Shown here: piece by piece, positions 23,870 through 34,999 of the stretch | Numbering within the stretch: the first letter of the stretch is position 1 | Layout of the letters: every line of letters starts with the position of its first letter | Assembly: GCA_030549495.1 (NCBI GenBank) | Contig: JAUIRK010000893.1 | Location: forward strand, 62,001-126,000 | From: Nectonema munidae | Lineage: Eukaryota; Nematomorpha; Nectonematoida; Nectonematidae | DNA: 64,000 bases | Reading direction: 5' to 3' | The notes under the pieces: model-generated | What the model was told of the DNA's origin: nothing | What the model saw: the letters and a program-made list of their open reading frames with translations, nothing else | Databases searched by the model: none | Translations under genes and position numbers: made by a program

Positions 23870-25545
23870 TCAAAAATTTTGTCAGCAAAAAGTTTTTATT
23901 CTCTAATTCCGAATCGAAAAAAAATATCATAGTCAGTATTAAAAGTTTTCTATACAGTCTTTTTCAAAATGTTTTTGATAAAAGTTGATAAAGTCATACC
24001 TTAAAATATTGAAAAGTTTATAAAAAGTATTGTTCAAGTTTTAAAATTAAAACTCAAATGAAAAAAAAAATTTTGTGTCATTTTTTGATATTTTTTAAAA
24101 AATAAAATAAAATAACTTCTTAACGCAAAATTTTGTCATAATTTTTTTGCAATTTATCTTTCATATTTAACTTATTTTTTATCCTTTTAATTTCCTTTTC
24201 ATATGAGTTTAATTTTGCATAATTTTTGTGTATTATTTATTTATAATAATAATAATAATAATTTTTATTTTCAAAAGTATGACAAAAAAGATGAAAGTTA
24301 GTGTACGCAATAAGCACATAGAAAGATAGGGTGTTTTAGAAAACACACAAAGATGACTTTTGAAAGTTGATGTCAACGGCGAAAACAGCCGCTTGAAAAC
24401 GCCAACATGGTGATAAAATTTGTAAAAACAGGACAAATAAGAAATACACAGTATATACATATTATTATCATTAGAAACAAATACTAGGAGTGGTCGGGTA
24501 ACTATTTTACCTATAAACATAGCAGTTGGAGATGGAGCATTCAGGGTGAGAGTTGTAGGATTGAAGACAAAAAGATAAAAACCATATTTGTAGCTGATTT
24601 TTAGGAATAGGAGCGGAAAAAAGAAACACTTCGGAGCTATTGAAAAGAGTGGATACCTTGTAAGGGAAGGATTGCTTTGATTTTATAAAAAGGTAGGGAC
24701 ATTTTATATCAAATAATTTTATACTGTCAATAATAAATAATCAAAGCTATTTAGCTAAACTTTCAAAAGAAGTGGGGGTGAGAGGGGGAGGGGAGGGCTA
24801 AATCCCTCTTAGCCCCCTCTGTATCCGCCCTAGTCTCTGGTAGCTTGCCTTCTAAATTTACCAGTGTTGCATTTTGGTAAATCGTTCCTTTTATTACAAC
24901 GATTTTACTAAAAAACATTAAAAGTTTCATTCTTAAAATTTGTATTTCTTTAAATCCCTATTTATATTTAAAGTTTAATTTTTGCAGTATATAATTCAAT
25001 TTTTTCAGCTATTGAAAATCAATGTGCACAATAAATAAATTCCGGAGTAATCTAATGTTTTCTCTCTCTGAAAGTTTTTTTTGTATTTTGACTTCAAAAA
25101 TCGGCCATTGCCGTAAATTTGGCACAAATTTTCACATATTTTTATACTTTATTTCATCAATTTTTTTTCATATATTTTATAAATTTTTCACAAAGTTAAA
25201 AAATATATACTGCATATTCAGAAGAATTTTCGAACTGACTTAAATTTATCTAAATTATAACTTGGGCTCTTTTACCGAAAGAACTTTTACGAATTTTTCA
25301 ATTGAAGGGGAGACATAAATCTCGTTTATAAATTTTTTTAGTTCAAATTAGAGTGGTTTCAAATATTATCATTCAAACAGGAAAAGTTTTTCAAAAATAA
25401 GTACTACAAAAATTGCGCGCAAAACCAATATAATGTCAAAAAATCTTTCTTTAAATAAACATACATTTTTTTGAAAACGATCCATATTATAAAATCATGT
25501 CATTTTTAAACAACAGTTGCTAAGAGTGCTAATCTTTTGATTTAC
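23870..25545. other. Intergenic stretch with repeat remnants
   Basis: It contains a TAA microsatellite at 24242-24261. A single MITE-like end at 24770-24832 (GTATCCGCC preceded by C-rich sequence) reads in reverse as GGCGGATACAGAGGGGGC. No gene was recognised. Confidence 0.4.
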
Positions 25546-25553
25546 CACGTGGC

Positions 25554-25824
25554 CAGTGGCGGATTCAAGGGGCGGGCCTCATGGGTTTAGCCCCCCCCCC
25601 CTATGAAATATGGCTTCGAAAATGACCTTTACATGTATAAAAAATAAATTTTTGCAATTTATTCATGGCAAAATAATGTTAAAAATATGAAAACACAGGT
25701 AATTAGTGATTCTAAAAGACAAAATACAGCTGTCGTATTCTCTGAAGACTTTTAGCAAAATTGCAAAAAATTTAAATTGATTTCGCCCCCCCCCCCCTAT
25801 AAGAAATTTCTGGATCCGCCACTA
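25554..25824. mobile_element. hAT-type MITE with perfect 8-bp target duplication
   Basis: Left end CAGTGGCGGATTCA and right end (reverse complement) TAGTGGCGGATCCA bound 271 bp, with poly-C/poly-G stretches inside each end. The identical 8-bp flank CACGTGGC occurs at 25546-25553 and 25825-25832. The interior is non-coding. Confidence 0.9.
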
Positions 25825-25832
25825 CACGTGGC

Positions 25833-27774
25833 ATATGATTTCAGCCAATTTTGAATTTCTTTGGTTGTTGGGTTGTATTGTATTGCTTTCCCCCCAATTT
25901 TTTTTTACAAAATTTGCATATTTGATTTATTATAAAAATTTTATTTGAATGAAACTTTTCACCAAATTATCAACAAAGTGTTTTCTTTTCATTGAATGTA
26001 AAGATAAAATATTTAATAAACAAAAATTGCCTGCCTTAGCAAAGATTTTATCACCTGAGTTAACATAAAGATAAAAGTAGAAGTACACTGGACCAATTTC
26101 CAACCAATCTTCAGCCTAAAGATATAGAAAGCGTCTAATTCTAATAAAGGTGTTAACCACGGAGACCATTGAACACTTTATTAGAAGCAAACTTCAAAAA
26201 GCATACTTAGATCGTGGTACACTTAATATAGAACGGCCAGATTTTCAAGATTTCTTTCATTATCAAGACGAGACAATGATCCTGTTGAAAAAAGTCAAGA
26301 ACATAAATTTTTATTTCTTACAAAAATAATGTACAACAATACTTTAAAGGTAAAAGATTATTTTTATTCGAAAGAAAAGAGATAAACAAAAAATTTGCGG
26401 CTAATTACCAAACTCATTTTTTCACATAGAGATTAGTGAATGAAAAACCCAGATTCTTATAAATCCTCTGCGATTGCGTTATTTAGTGACATCAACATAT
26501 AGGGAAAATCACGGAAAATGGGGACAAACCTAACTTATCAACACCCTTCCATAAAAAGTCTATTCATAAAAAATTTAAGAAAACTTATTAAAAAGAAAAC
26601 ATTTTAAATATAAGGAAAAAAATTCAATCATTTGTTATGAAATTCTATGAAGCAGGAGGCAGTATGCAAATGAACACTGAAATTTGAAAAATGAAAAGCT
26701 TTGCTTCAATTGAGACCCCCCATGGAAACCAGCTACAGTTTCTTGCAAACTTTCTACTTTTTGATGTGTTGTTTTGTCATTCTTTTAGAAACTTCTCATC
26801 TCCATTACCCTTATAAAGTTTTCTATTTTTTTATTGAATACAATAAAATGTTCATGGAGCTGGTAAAACTTATATTTATATTGCAAAAATTCGCGTTTGG
26901 AATCGCATTTTCAATTCTTTCTTTTACAGACAATCTCTAGGATTTTTCGAAAGATTAAATACTGTTAGAGTTTCAAACATCAGGACTCAATCAGCGCTTT
27001 CGGCTTTCCTATTATTTTGTGTTGTTTTATTCGATATTTTACCTTGAAATAAACGTATTTCGTTTATGTCTATTTTTTAATAATTTGGTCATTAGTTTTA
27101 AAAAAGTGAAATAATTATCAAAAATTAATGTTTTGTAGAGAATCGGATTCCCATATTAAAAAAATATTTCCTCTTTATCCTGACTTTTTCAAAATTTTAT
27201 TTTGCAATCTATCTCTGACTTTAGTCCAAATCAAAATTAAAGCAAACAGGGAACAAATTTATAACAACCTGAGACTAACAGGATATAATCAAGAAACTCT
27301 CATTAATAACATATTAAAAGTTTCCAAGATTTTACATTTGGGCTCTTTAGAAATTCAAGGTTAAGTAAAAATTCTTTACTTGTTTTATTTACAAGCAATA
27401 ATATAAAGATATATTTATTAAAAGTCAAATTTTTACTATTTAATATATGGTAAAAATATTTTATAATAAGGTATATACAAAAAGTAAAATCTTTATAAAA
27501 TATAATTTAATACCAAACATTGAAATTCATTCATTTTTTCACCTTTTTGGCTCTTTTTTTATCCCACTTTTAGAAAAATCAGATTGGAAGGACTACACTA
27601 ATAGGGAAGAAATTAGCCGTCTATACAAAGATACATTTAATAAAGATGAACAAAATAATAATAAGTTTAAAAAATTTCAAAATTTTTGTTCTAACTTTTA
27701 GATCATTTAACTAAAGAGAGCAGAACAGGTTATTTATTGTTTTAATACATTCAGCAAATTTTGCTTTATTAGAG
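25833..27774. other. Intergenic stretch without recognised gene
   Basis: Three open frames of about 80 codons (26701-26940, 27128-27364, 27447-27701) show no motif that I recognise. The last two precede the transposon-like fragment at 27.8 kb and might belong to its eroded element. Confidence 0.35.
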
Positions 27775-28060
27775 TTGAGAGAACTTATAATTGGAATTAT
27801 CATCTTCTACTTGACATACCTACAGCAGATAAAATCACTTGTAACAATTATGCCACCTGAAGAGTTTGTTACTTGGATACATCCATCAAGATATGAAGAT
27901 ATATGTCAGTGTTACACAAACTATATCCTTAAACATTTTGGAAGTATAGTAGTTGTATGGTGTTTAATGGCAACACGACTGTGTCTACCAAAACAGCAGA
28001 GCATTTACTCAGAGCAAAAAAGTCAACGTCCAATGACAACATTTTTGGAAACACTAACAA
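27775..28060 (+). pseudogene. Degraded transposon-associated protein fragment, family uncharacterised
   Basis: The plus strand carries MPPEEFVTWIHPSRYEDICQ and CYTNYILKHFG, then traces of an FxG...STKxxEHxxRxKKS pattern in another frame. From memory this resembles a widespread repeat-associated protein of unknown function, found in many crustaceans, molluscs and cnidarians, with an FDG.....STK..E..RR motif. The copy is broken and short. I cannot assign a transposon superfamily. Confidence 0.45.
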
Positions 28061-29219
28061 CTCTTATATTTATCTCTTATATGAATGCTATGTAATTTTC
28101 TGAAGGAATCTTGTAAAGCATGAACAAGCTGACGCAGATTCGTTGATTTAATCAAGTGCCTTGGATTTGGCTAAGTTTGGCATAACATAGAACTGACACT
28201 GACTTATTAGTGATGTTTGTAGCTTAAGCAACTATAAATATAGTCTTGTACATGCAATGTTGCCAAAACCCTACAAAACTTTATAAGATATCCAAAATTT
28301 AAATATGAATAAAATACTTTGAATTCGAATCTAATAGGTTTGTTATTCCACTTCCATATCAACCAAAATTAAGCAGAGTTGTTCCTTCAATATGGAAGTG
28401 TTAAATGAAGGGTTGAAGGTTCTTTAAATATTTTTTTATATTTTCAACAATTGATCTGTTTTTTAGTTATTTTTATTAATCTATTAATTAATGTTTCACT
28501 TTTATCAGTAAATTACAAGTACTTTATAATTTCGTAGACTATATTTTTAGAGAGATGGAGATGTAATGTGGCAACTGTCAAACCGTCTAATAAGCCAGAA
28601 TTCTCTTAACCGCGTATTTTTTTTCTAATACCTAACCAGCTGTCAAGGACTGTCATTTTTTCAATCAAATTCCAAAAACTTTATACTAGTGTTACAATTT
28701 ATTATGGTTTTTTTACTCGAAACCATTAAAATGGTGATACCCTTTTTATCATAAACTTTAAAATCGCTGTTTTCAAGATTGTTTCTCTTATCTTTTTGTG
28801 AAAAAAATTAAGTGTACATCGTTTTACAACCCAGATTTATGAAACCTCGTCTCTACAAATTGTGCATATTTGTCAATTCTAATTTGTAAAATTCCAATCC
28901 AAATTTTGCGATTTTCAAAAGCAAGTGTGTGTTTTATTTTTCTTTCTTTTCATTCATCACAATTTACCTTCTGAATTTCTAAATAACTTTCACGATTTTC
29001 TGTTCACATATATTTTTTAAATTTTACAAAATTAAACAATTTTATTTAAACTACCTCTAATCCTGAAATCACTGGAGTTTTTTGTAACCCTTATTGAACC
29101 AGATATAGTAAAAAAGTTTATTTGAAAATAAAATTTTTAAATTAGCATTAGAAAAACATATTAAAAATATATTGATATAAAATATAAAAAAAAAATTTTT
29201 TCCATGATTTTTTCAATAT
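28061..29219. other. Intergenic stretch without recognised gene
   Basis: A+T-rich sequence in which I see neither coding motifs nor repeats with definable ends. Confidence 0.4.
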
Positions 29220-29246
29220 GGTCTACAAATGTAGACCTTGGGTTAA
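29220..29246 (-). repeat. piggyBac-type terminal motif with palindrome, beside the transposase 3' end
   Basis: The minus strand from 29246 reads TTAACCCAAGG followed by the palindrome GGTCTACATTTGTAGACC. This is the TTAA-CCC start used by piggyBac elements, and it is repeated in variant form at 31120 and 31350. Its orientation points away from the adjacent transposase, so it cannot simply be that element's 3' end. Confidence 0.6.
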
Positions 29247-29289
29247 AACAGCATTCATACCTTATGATACTTTTGAAAACAGTTTTTTA

Positions 29290-30963
29290 GATGTAAAGTT
29301 TTCATGCATTTGAGTCTTGGATTCTGGAATTTTTTTTACAAACAAAACACTCTCTTGGAGTAATTGAGGTAGGAAAGTGATTTTTATGGTCTGTTCTAAC
29401 TTGATTTTGAAGAGAGCAGCTTGGCCCAAATCTTGAAGAATTAATTTTTAAATTTTGACATTTTAAAAAATAGTCAACAAGAGAAATTCTGAAATCTTTT
29501 TGTTTTATTTTATTTGAGTGCAATAAACAAAAAAATCTCCAAATGGAAACAACCGATAGATTAATTTCGTTTACGATTCAATTCCAATACCATTTTTTAC
29601 CAAATATGCAAGGTCTTTAATCGGAAAGAGCTTGGTCCATCACATCCAAACCACCCATGCATTCATTATAAACCTTGACACTATTTGGCATATTAACTGA
29701 AACATTGCTTTTTCCTTTGACTCTTCTCGAAGTTTTACTTAGAGGCAAAGTTCCAATGGCGTTGCTACAAAGTGTCACAATGGAATTATCATGCTATTTT
29801 ACAGCTTCAACTTCAGACTTGAAGTCAAAAAAACGTCTTTGATACTTTTTCATAACTTCTGAATCAATTAATGGCCATTTATTCAATCTATTTTCCCTAA
29901 TGCTTCCAGTAGCTCTAAAATTTCTTTTTTTCAATGATGCTAGCAAATCGTATGAGTTGAAGAAATTATCCATAAAAATATGGTGATTCGACGGAAATTC
30001 ACACACTTCTAATAAAGAGTTTACAACTCGTGTGCTGAGAGGACCTGTGCGATTTTTTTCTTTACCTTACATATATTTCAACACGGTAGGGCAGTCCTGT
30101 GGAACTGCAAAGAGTCCATATTTTATATCCAAATCTGATTGGTTTCGATTTAATAAATTGCTTGCAAGAATGCCAACCAAAGTACGGAACCATTGACTCA
30201 TCAATTGATAGGTTTTCATGCAAAATACCAAACATTGACATTTTTAAGTTCAATAAATCGTAAAGAGGTTTCACCTTTGTCACTCGCAAATTTTCCAACT
30301 TTTGATTGTCAGCTACATGAAAATATCTTTTTATTTTTTGAAAATTGTTGCGGGACATTGTTTCGACAAAAGGTTTGCATTCAAGTTGAGAAGATTTTGA
30401 CCAATAATCTCTTTCAGAGCTACGATTGTTGTATCCAGAAAGAAGTAACAGTCCCAAAAATCGCATCATAATTATTTTATCGATATCAAAAGAAGGATCA
30501 TTTTTTTCTCTTTAAGCAAATTTATTCATTTCCTTCACAAATAAGTCAATCATATCATCAAAAAAGAAAAAAAATAATTGATTCATCATAAGATAAAAGA
30601 AAATTGCCAACTTTTTGATGCGATATTTTTCAGAAGAAATTGAAATAAATTCATTATCATATGTTTACTCTGCCAATTTGGTATTAGTAATTTTGATTTT
30701 TTTGGTAAATTTTCATTGTGTTCATTAGTATCATCATACGAATCTTCGTTTATAAATACATCCAGCTCACCTGCAATTTCATCAGGAATATTTTGAACTA
30801 AATTTTTTTCATCATAATCTTCTATATCACTTTCTTCTCCACCTTCTGGTGGCCCAGTAATTATAATATCTTTTACATCAAGCATGTCCTTTTCAATAGT
30901 TTCTACGGCATCTTCCAAATATATAAAATGTTTTATTTTTCCATAAAATGTATTAGCATCCAT
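29290..30963 (-). pseudogene. piggyBac transposase, nearly full length, degraded
   Basis: From ATG at 30963 the minus strand gives an acidic N-terminus (GGEESDIEDYDE, GELDVFINEDSYDD). The frame 30469-30062 then carries MMRFLGLLLLSGYNNRSS and SIDESMVPYFG (first catalytic Asp). Next, 30006-29794 has HHIFMDNFFNSYDLL (second Asp) and RATGSIRENRLNKWPL. Further on, YNECMGGLDVMDQALSD (third Asp region) is readable near 29620-29670. The C-terminal part 29523-29302 ends in CFVCKKNSR, the start of the Cys-rich zinc domain. All three Asp blocks are recognisable, but the copy is dead: frame changes near 30480-30600 and 30055-30065, stops in the 29600-29800 part, and an incomplete zinc domain. It is a cut-and-paste TTAA-type DNA transposon. 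Confidence 0.88.
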
Positions 30964-31119
30964 TTTTAAAATTATAAAAAAAATCGAAAAAACATTGTAC
31001 AATTTAAAATTTATAAAAATTAAATTCAAAAAATAAAATAGAAATGATTTTGAAAATAAATTTGATAAAAAAAACAACTATTAGTGAAATTTTGTATTAG
31101 GTTTATTTTGAATTATATA

Positions 31120-31350
31120 TTAGCTCAAGGTCTACATATGTAGATCTAATTTCAAACTCTAATACTAGAGAAATAAAAAATTAATGTTTTTATAAATTTT
31201 GAAAATATAAAAATAAAATTTTTTTTTTTTATTACATAAGAGAAATAAGGTTCAATGTTAAATTAAAGCTGAAATTCAAGATAAAAACGGACTAGTTTCA
31301 GAAGAATCTTCAATCAAAATTACGGTCTACATTTGTAGATTTTGGGCTAA
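31120..31350. mobile_element. 231-bp piggyBac-type MITE or 5' end of the adjacent piggyBac
   Basis: Left end TTAGCTCAAGG plus palindrome GTCTACATATGTAGAT, and right end (reverse complement) TTAGCCCAAAA plus TCTACAAATGTAGACC, form terminal inverted repeats. The right end could alternatively be the 5' terminus of the transposase copy at 29290-30963, which is transcribed from this side. The interior is A+T-rich and non-coding. Confidence 0.6.
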
Positions 31351-31358
31351 TATGGGTT

Positions 31359-31487
31359 CCCATTAAGCCGCAATGTTCCTATTTGGGAACATAAGTAATT
31401 TCATCTTCGTCTGCTTTTTTAATGACTTTGAATATAAATCGTCTGCGTTTTTTTAAATATCGTCTGATTTCTATGGTACTTAATGGG
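31359..31487. mobile_element. piggyBac-type MITE, CGTCTG family, copy 1
   Basis: CCCATTAAG at the left and CTTAATGGG at the right are followed by TTAA (31488-31491). The left target is altered to GGTT. An internal palindrome GTTCCTATTTGGGAAC lies just inside the left end, and CGTCTG motifs lie inside. It matches the copy at 45321-45447 along its whole length. Confidence 0.85.
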
Positions 31488-31580
31488 TTAAACTGACATC
31501 TGACTTTGAATTTTAGTTTGAGTCAAGTTTATAGTGAAAGAAATCAAGTAGCAAAGTGTGATTTTCTTATTTATTTTTTG

Positions 31581-31711
31581 TGGGATGTTTTCTTCGAGAA
31601 GGCAAAATTTGCCCCGCTTGTATCGAACTATGAGAAAGTAGGCTTGATCCGGGATCGAACCCAACACCTTGAGTTATCGAAACCCAGTACCTAAACAACC
31701 TTACTCACGCA
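31581..31711 (-). repeat. tRNA-derived SINE, copy 2
   Basis: The minus strand begins GCGTGAGTAAGGTTGTTTAGG. It has a B box GGTTCGATCCC at 31661-31651 and then the shared tail to about 31581. It matches copy 1 at 13741-13872 over the whole length. Confidence 0.75.
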
Positions 31712-33195
31712 TATTAAAATAAGGATCACTACGACTAATTCGCAAAGGCCGAATCCCCAGCATTCCGAATTAGTGATAGTCGACAGTATTGGCCATGATG
31801 CGTGAATATTTTCTTTTTCAACACTTATAAAATTTTGCACATTCAAATCGACATTTAGAAGCGATTCAACGGCACATATTTTTCTCTGATTCAGTTAAGT
31901 GTATCAGGGATTAGGATTGCGAAACTTTACATACTAAAACAAGATATAGAGAACACTGTGAAAATTAACTAATAATGTTCGTGTTAGGATTGTACCCTTT
32001 ATCGAGGTGGGAAATATATACTCTTGTAAACTTATTTATATCAAGGTAGGGTTATGCAGTACAAGAGACCGTTATGGTAGGATGGAAAGTCCGAGTAGAT
32101 CCTGGACTCAGCATTCCAGGTGGACCAGGATATCGGTAAGGATGAGTACGAACGGCACAAACAATTCTTAACTAAATGTAGCAGTAAAAGGAGTTTTTGA
32201 ATATAACGAAACATAATAAATAAGAAAATATATACTATTATAGAGAGAGAAGTATACGTTGAAGCGGGATTCTCTGAAGTTGGCGGATGCATGGAGTTAA
32301 CTAATTATATAACTACTTTTAAACTAATTACTTTTATAACTAATTTGGCAGCTTTTATAATTAATTAGTAACCTTAGAAATATGAAACATATTTTTAAAC
32401 TTCACAAGTGAGTGAAGAAAAATTCCTACACAATTTTAAGTGTCGAATAAATTAAAAATTTCAATAAATTAATTGAATTCCATTTTCTACTTCAGACAAT
32501 CTCTGAGAACGCAACTATCACTATGGCTAGACCACTCAACGGGTACGATTATAGCAATCTAAAGCAATCGAAGACGCTTCTTTATTTATAATAGATAAAA
32601 AATAAGTTTCAACCAATTTTTATAAATACCAAAATTTCATATTTAAAGGTTAATAATAGTTAATATGAGTGAAATGGATTATTCAAAAAAAATGGATTAC
32701 AAATTTTTTGATATTTTATCTAAGAAATGAGAATAAAGAATGGAAGATTTAACAGAAAATAATTTGAAAAAAAAATTGAATGATGATTAAATTAAAATAA
32801 TAAAATAAATTTAGGAAATTTATGAATTATCTCAAAAAAATGCAAAAATATCGAAGAAAGTAGGCAGAAATTCACAGGTTTATACAAAAAAATTAGAACT
32901 GGGATGGAAATGGTGTGCAAAAAGTATGCCCGTTTAGAACTTCAATCACAAACAGAGCACACACACACACTCAAAAAGCTTGTTCGAATGACATTTCTCC
33001 TCACTCATTTTGGCATTTATAACAATTCTAATCATACCATGTAGCTCTTTCAATTTTTCTTGATATTTGAAAATAAATCTATCGTTATTTACTTCCATCA
33101 ATTTTTAATTGAAATTATGCAATGATATATGGCGCTAAATAATTAACTAAATAATATAAATACCGTTTTAGACGCGACAACCCCATTTTTATCAT
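31712..33195. other. Intergenic stretch without recognised gene
   Basis: Nothing coding was recognised. A short hairpin built on ACTAATTCG / CGAATTAGT lies at about 31734-31783. Confidence 0.4.
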
Positions 33196-33306
33196 GTACG
33201 TATATGATTAAAATTTATTATATTATAATGTTATTTATAACATAAATATGTTTGTTTTGGATTTACCTTCAACTGAACTTGCTTTTAAAAATTATCGTTT
33301 TTTTAC
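33196..33306. repeat. Dispersed repeat, copy 2
   Basis: This matches 5107-5217, including the ATGTTATTTATAACAT palindrome and the CTTCAACTGAACTTGCTTTT stretch. Confidence 0.65.
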
Positions 33307-33529
33307 TCGCATTTATTGACATGTCCCTCTTTTGTCACAAAAAAGTAAGTTTAACTTAATCCAACTAACTAACACACTAATTAATTAACTGGCAAAAGAT
33401 TAACTTTCAAATTAACGAAATAGTTCGGTACATTGAAATTGAATTGGAATATTTTTATTTTGCTTTTAAAGGAATCAAAAACTTGTGAAAAGGCTTTGCT
33501 TTATTTCGCTAAAAAGTGATAGCCGCTTC

Positions 33530-34010
33530 TTTGTGTGCTTTCAAAAAGCCTCTAAACATTATTTTCTCTCCCTCACTCCGTTTTCCAACTCTGAAGTTTG
33601 CTTCTTTCGCGCTCTTTGTTTGCATCTTTCACTCAGTTTGCAACAGCCTCTCTCTCTCTCTCCCGCTTTCCTGTAGCACTAATCTGTGCACGCATCCAAG
33701 CTTACTCTGGCTACTTTCCTAATCTCCCTTTCTATGCTCACAGATCACAAGTGTATCCTTATTATTATTAGCTCGACCATATTCAATTTTGTCTTAATTT
33801 CATGATGAATAATTTGATTGAATTAGTTGCACGCATCTAATTTTCTTATTTATCGACTCACTCTAACTACTACTATTCATGTATTTTGCCTTTTTAATTT
33901 GTGCTCACGCGCGCAACACCATAACAACTCCAATTCTCTCCTTCTTTGCTTCTCTTTATCAATCACATCATCATCTTCATTTTGATTAGTCGCAATATTA
34001 AATAAATTTT
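33530..34010 (+). promoter_or_regulatory. Pyrimidine-rich, less A+T-rich block upstream of the neuroligin-like gene (candidate 5' region)
   Basis: A stretch rich in CTCT runs and CTCC/CGC words stands out from the A+T-rich surroundings about 0.8-1.3 kb before the first recognised neuroligin-like exon. It could be promoter or 5' untranslated sequence. No TATA box or initiator could be fixed, and two overlapping short open frames here lack motifs. Confidence 0.25.
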
Positions 34011-34815
34011 AATTTTGGTCAATCCTCATCCTCTAATATGATTAGCAGGGATAGAAACACTCTTCACTGTGTATTGATTTCAAAAAAATTTCAATTTTCT
34101 TCACAAACAACTTTTATACGATGAAAATTATAATTTTCTGTCTCAATAAAAGCTAACACTTTTGCTAAGCTGATGTCTTACCAACTTAAAATTTGAAACG
34201 TGACCGTTTTTCATTGCACTTCCTGATTCAAAAGAATTTCTCCTTCAAAATTCTAAATTCTTCTATTGTTGGCGAAGCAAAACAATCTACGCAGAAAATG
34301 AGTATTCGGATGGTTTCATATATACATATTTATGTCTTTGTACAAGAAGTATAACTAAGATATCATACTTATGTCGATATTTTTAATAAAAAATTGAAGG
34401 AATTTTATAGATGATCAATTGAGCATGGCTTGCAACGCGTAGACACACATACACAAACTTATTCTTGAGTGTTATGTGTGCAAATAATCTTAAATATAAA
34501 GGTTGTCAAATCTTTTTCACAAATTCATGCAGCAAGGAATAAACTAAAGAAAGTGATAACAAGAAGAGTAGCACTTTCGTATCTTCGCAACACTATCAAA
34601 GTATTTGTATTTGTAGAAGTATAGATACATGCTGGCATGTAAACAACACAGAATCTAAAAAGTGTGCAACATTAATTAAAAAGATAAAAAAAAATAGACT
34701 AATTTAAGATATAAGACATATCATTGTATACATTTGATTCATTCCCTGTGTACTCCTTTGCCTCACTTTTCAACTTCAATCCTTTGCTCGCGCATAATCT
34801 TTCTGCGAGGAGTGT

Positions 34816-34999
34816 ATGTTGATTTATAAGCTCTCCACTGACACCTTTGTACTCTGTTTATCGATACTCAAAGTCTTCCTTTCTATGTTGTGTGTTGGAC
34901 ACATTTTCTTGCTAAAAGTAGATTTGCTTGATTCAGCATATCAATCTATTCACCTTGGAACTTCTAGAATTGTGAAAGTTGATGCTGGTCTCTTAATAG
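34816..34999 (+). CDS. Neuroligin-like protein, coding exon 1 (signal peptide and mature N-terminus)
   Basis: ATG at 34816 opens 61 codons plus one base. A hydrophobic stretch (FVLCLSILKVFLSMLCVG, residues 11-28) suits a signal peptide. The C-terminal part HLGTSRIVKVDAGLLIG resembles the start of the mature ectodomain in arthropod neuroligins (LG.RIV.T.YG.L.G). The donor is GTATAT at 35000, leaving one base (G). Joined to exon 2 this gives Gly62 and then SEMQYK, with FVETFFGVPYA at the expected distance. The start codon is the first in-frame ATG, and an alternative is that translated sequence begins at an upstream exon spliced near 34920-34945. Support is homology of a short segment plus matching phase. 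Confidence 0.65.

Noticed and set aside
31734-31783. Hairpin on ACTAATTCG / CGAATTAGT
   Set aside because: The stem is short, has mismatches outside nine base pairs, and the A+T-rich context makes chance pairing plausible.
33485-33722. Two overlapping 63- and 68-codon frames as a gene
   Set aside because: Both arise from the CT-rich stretch (Ser/Leu/Phe runs) and lack motifs.
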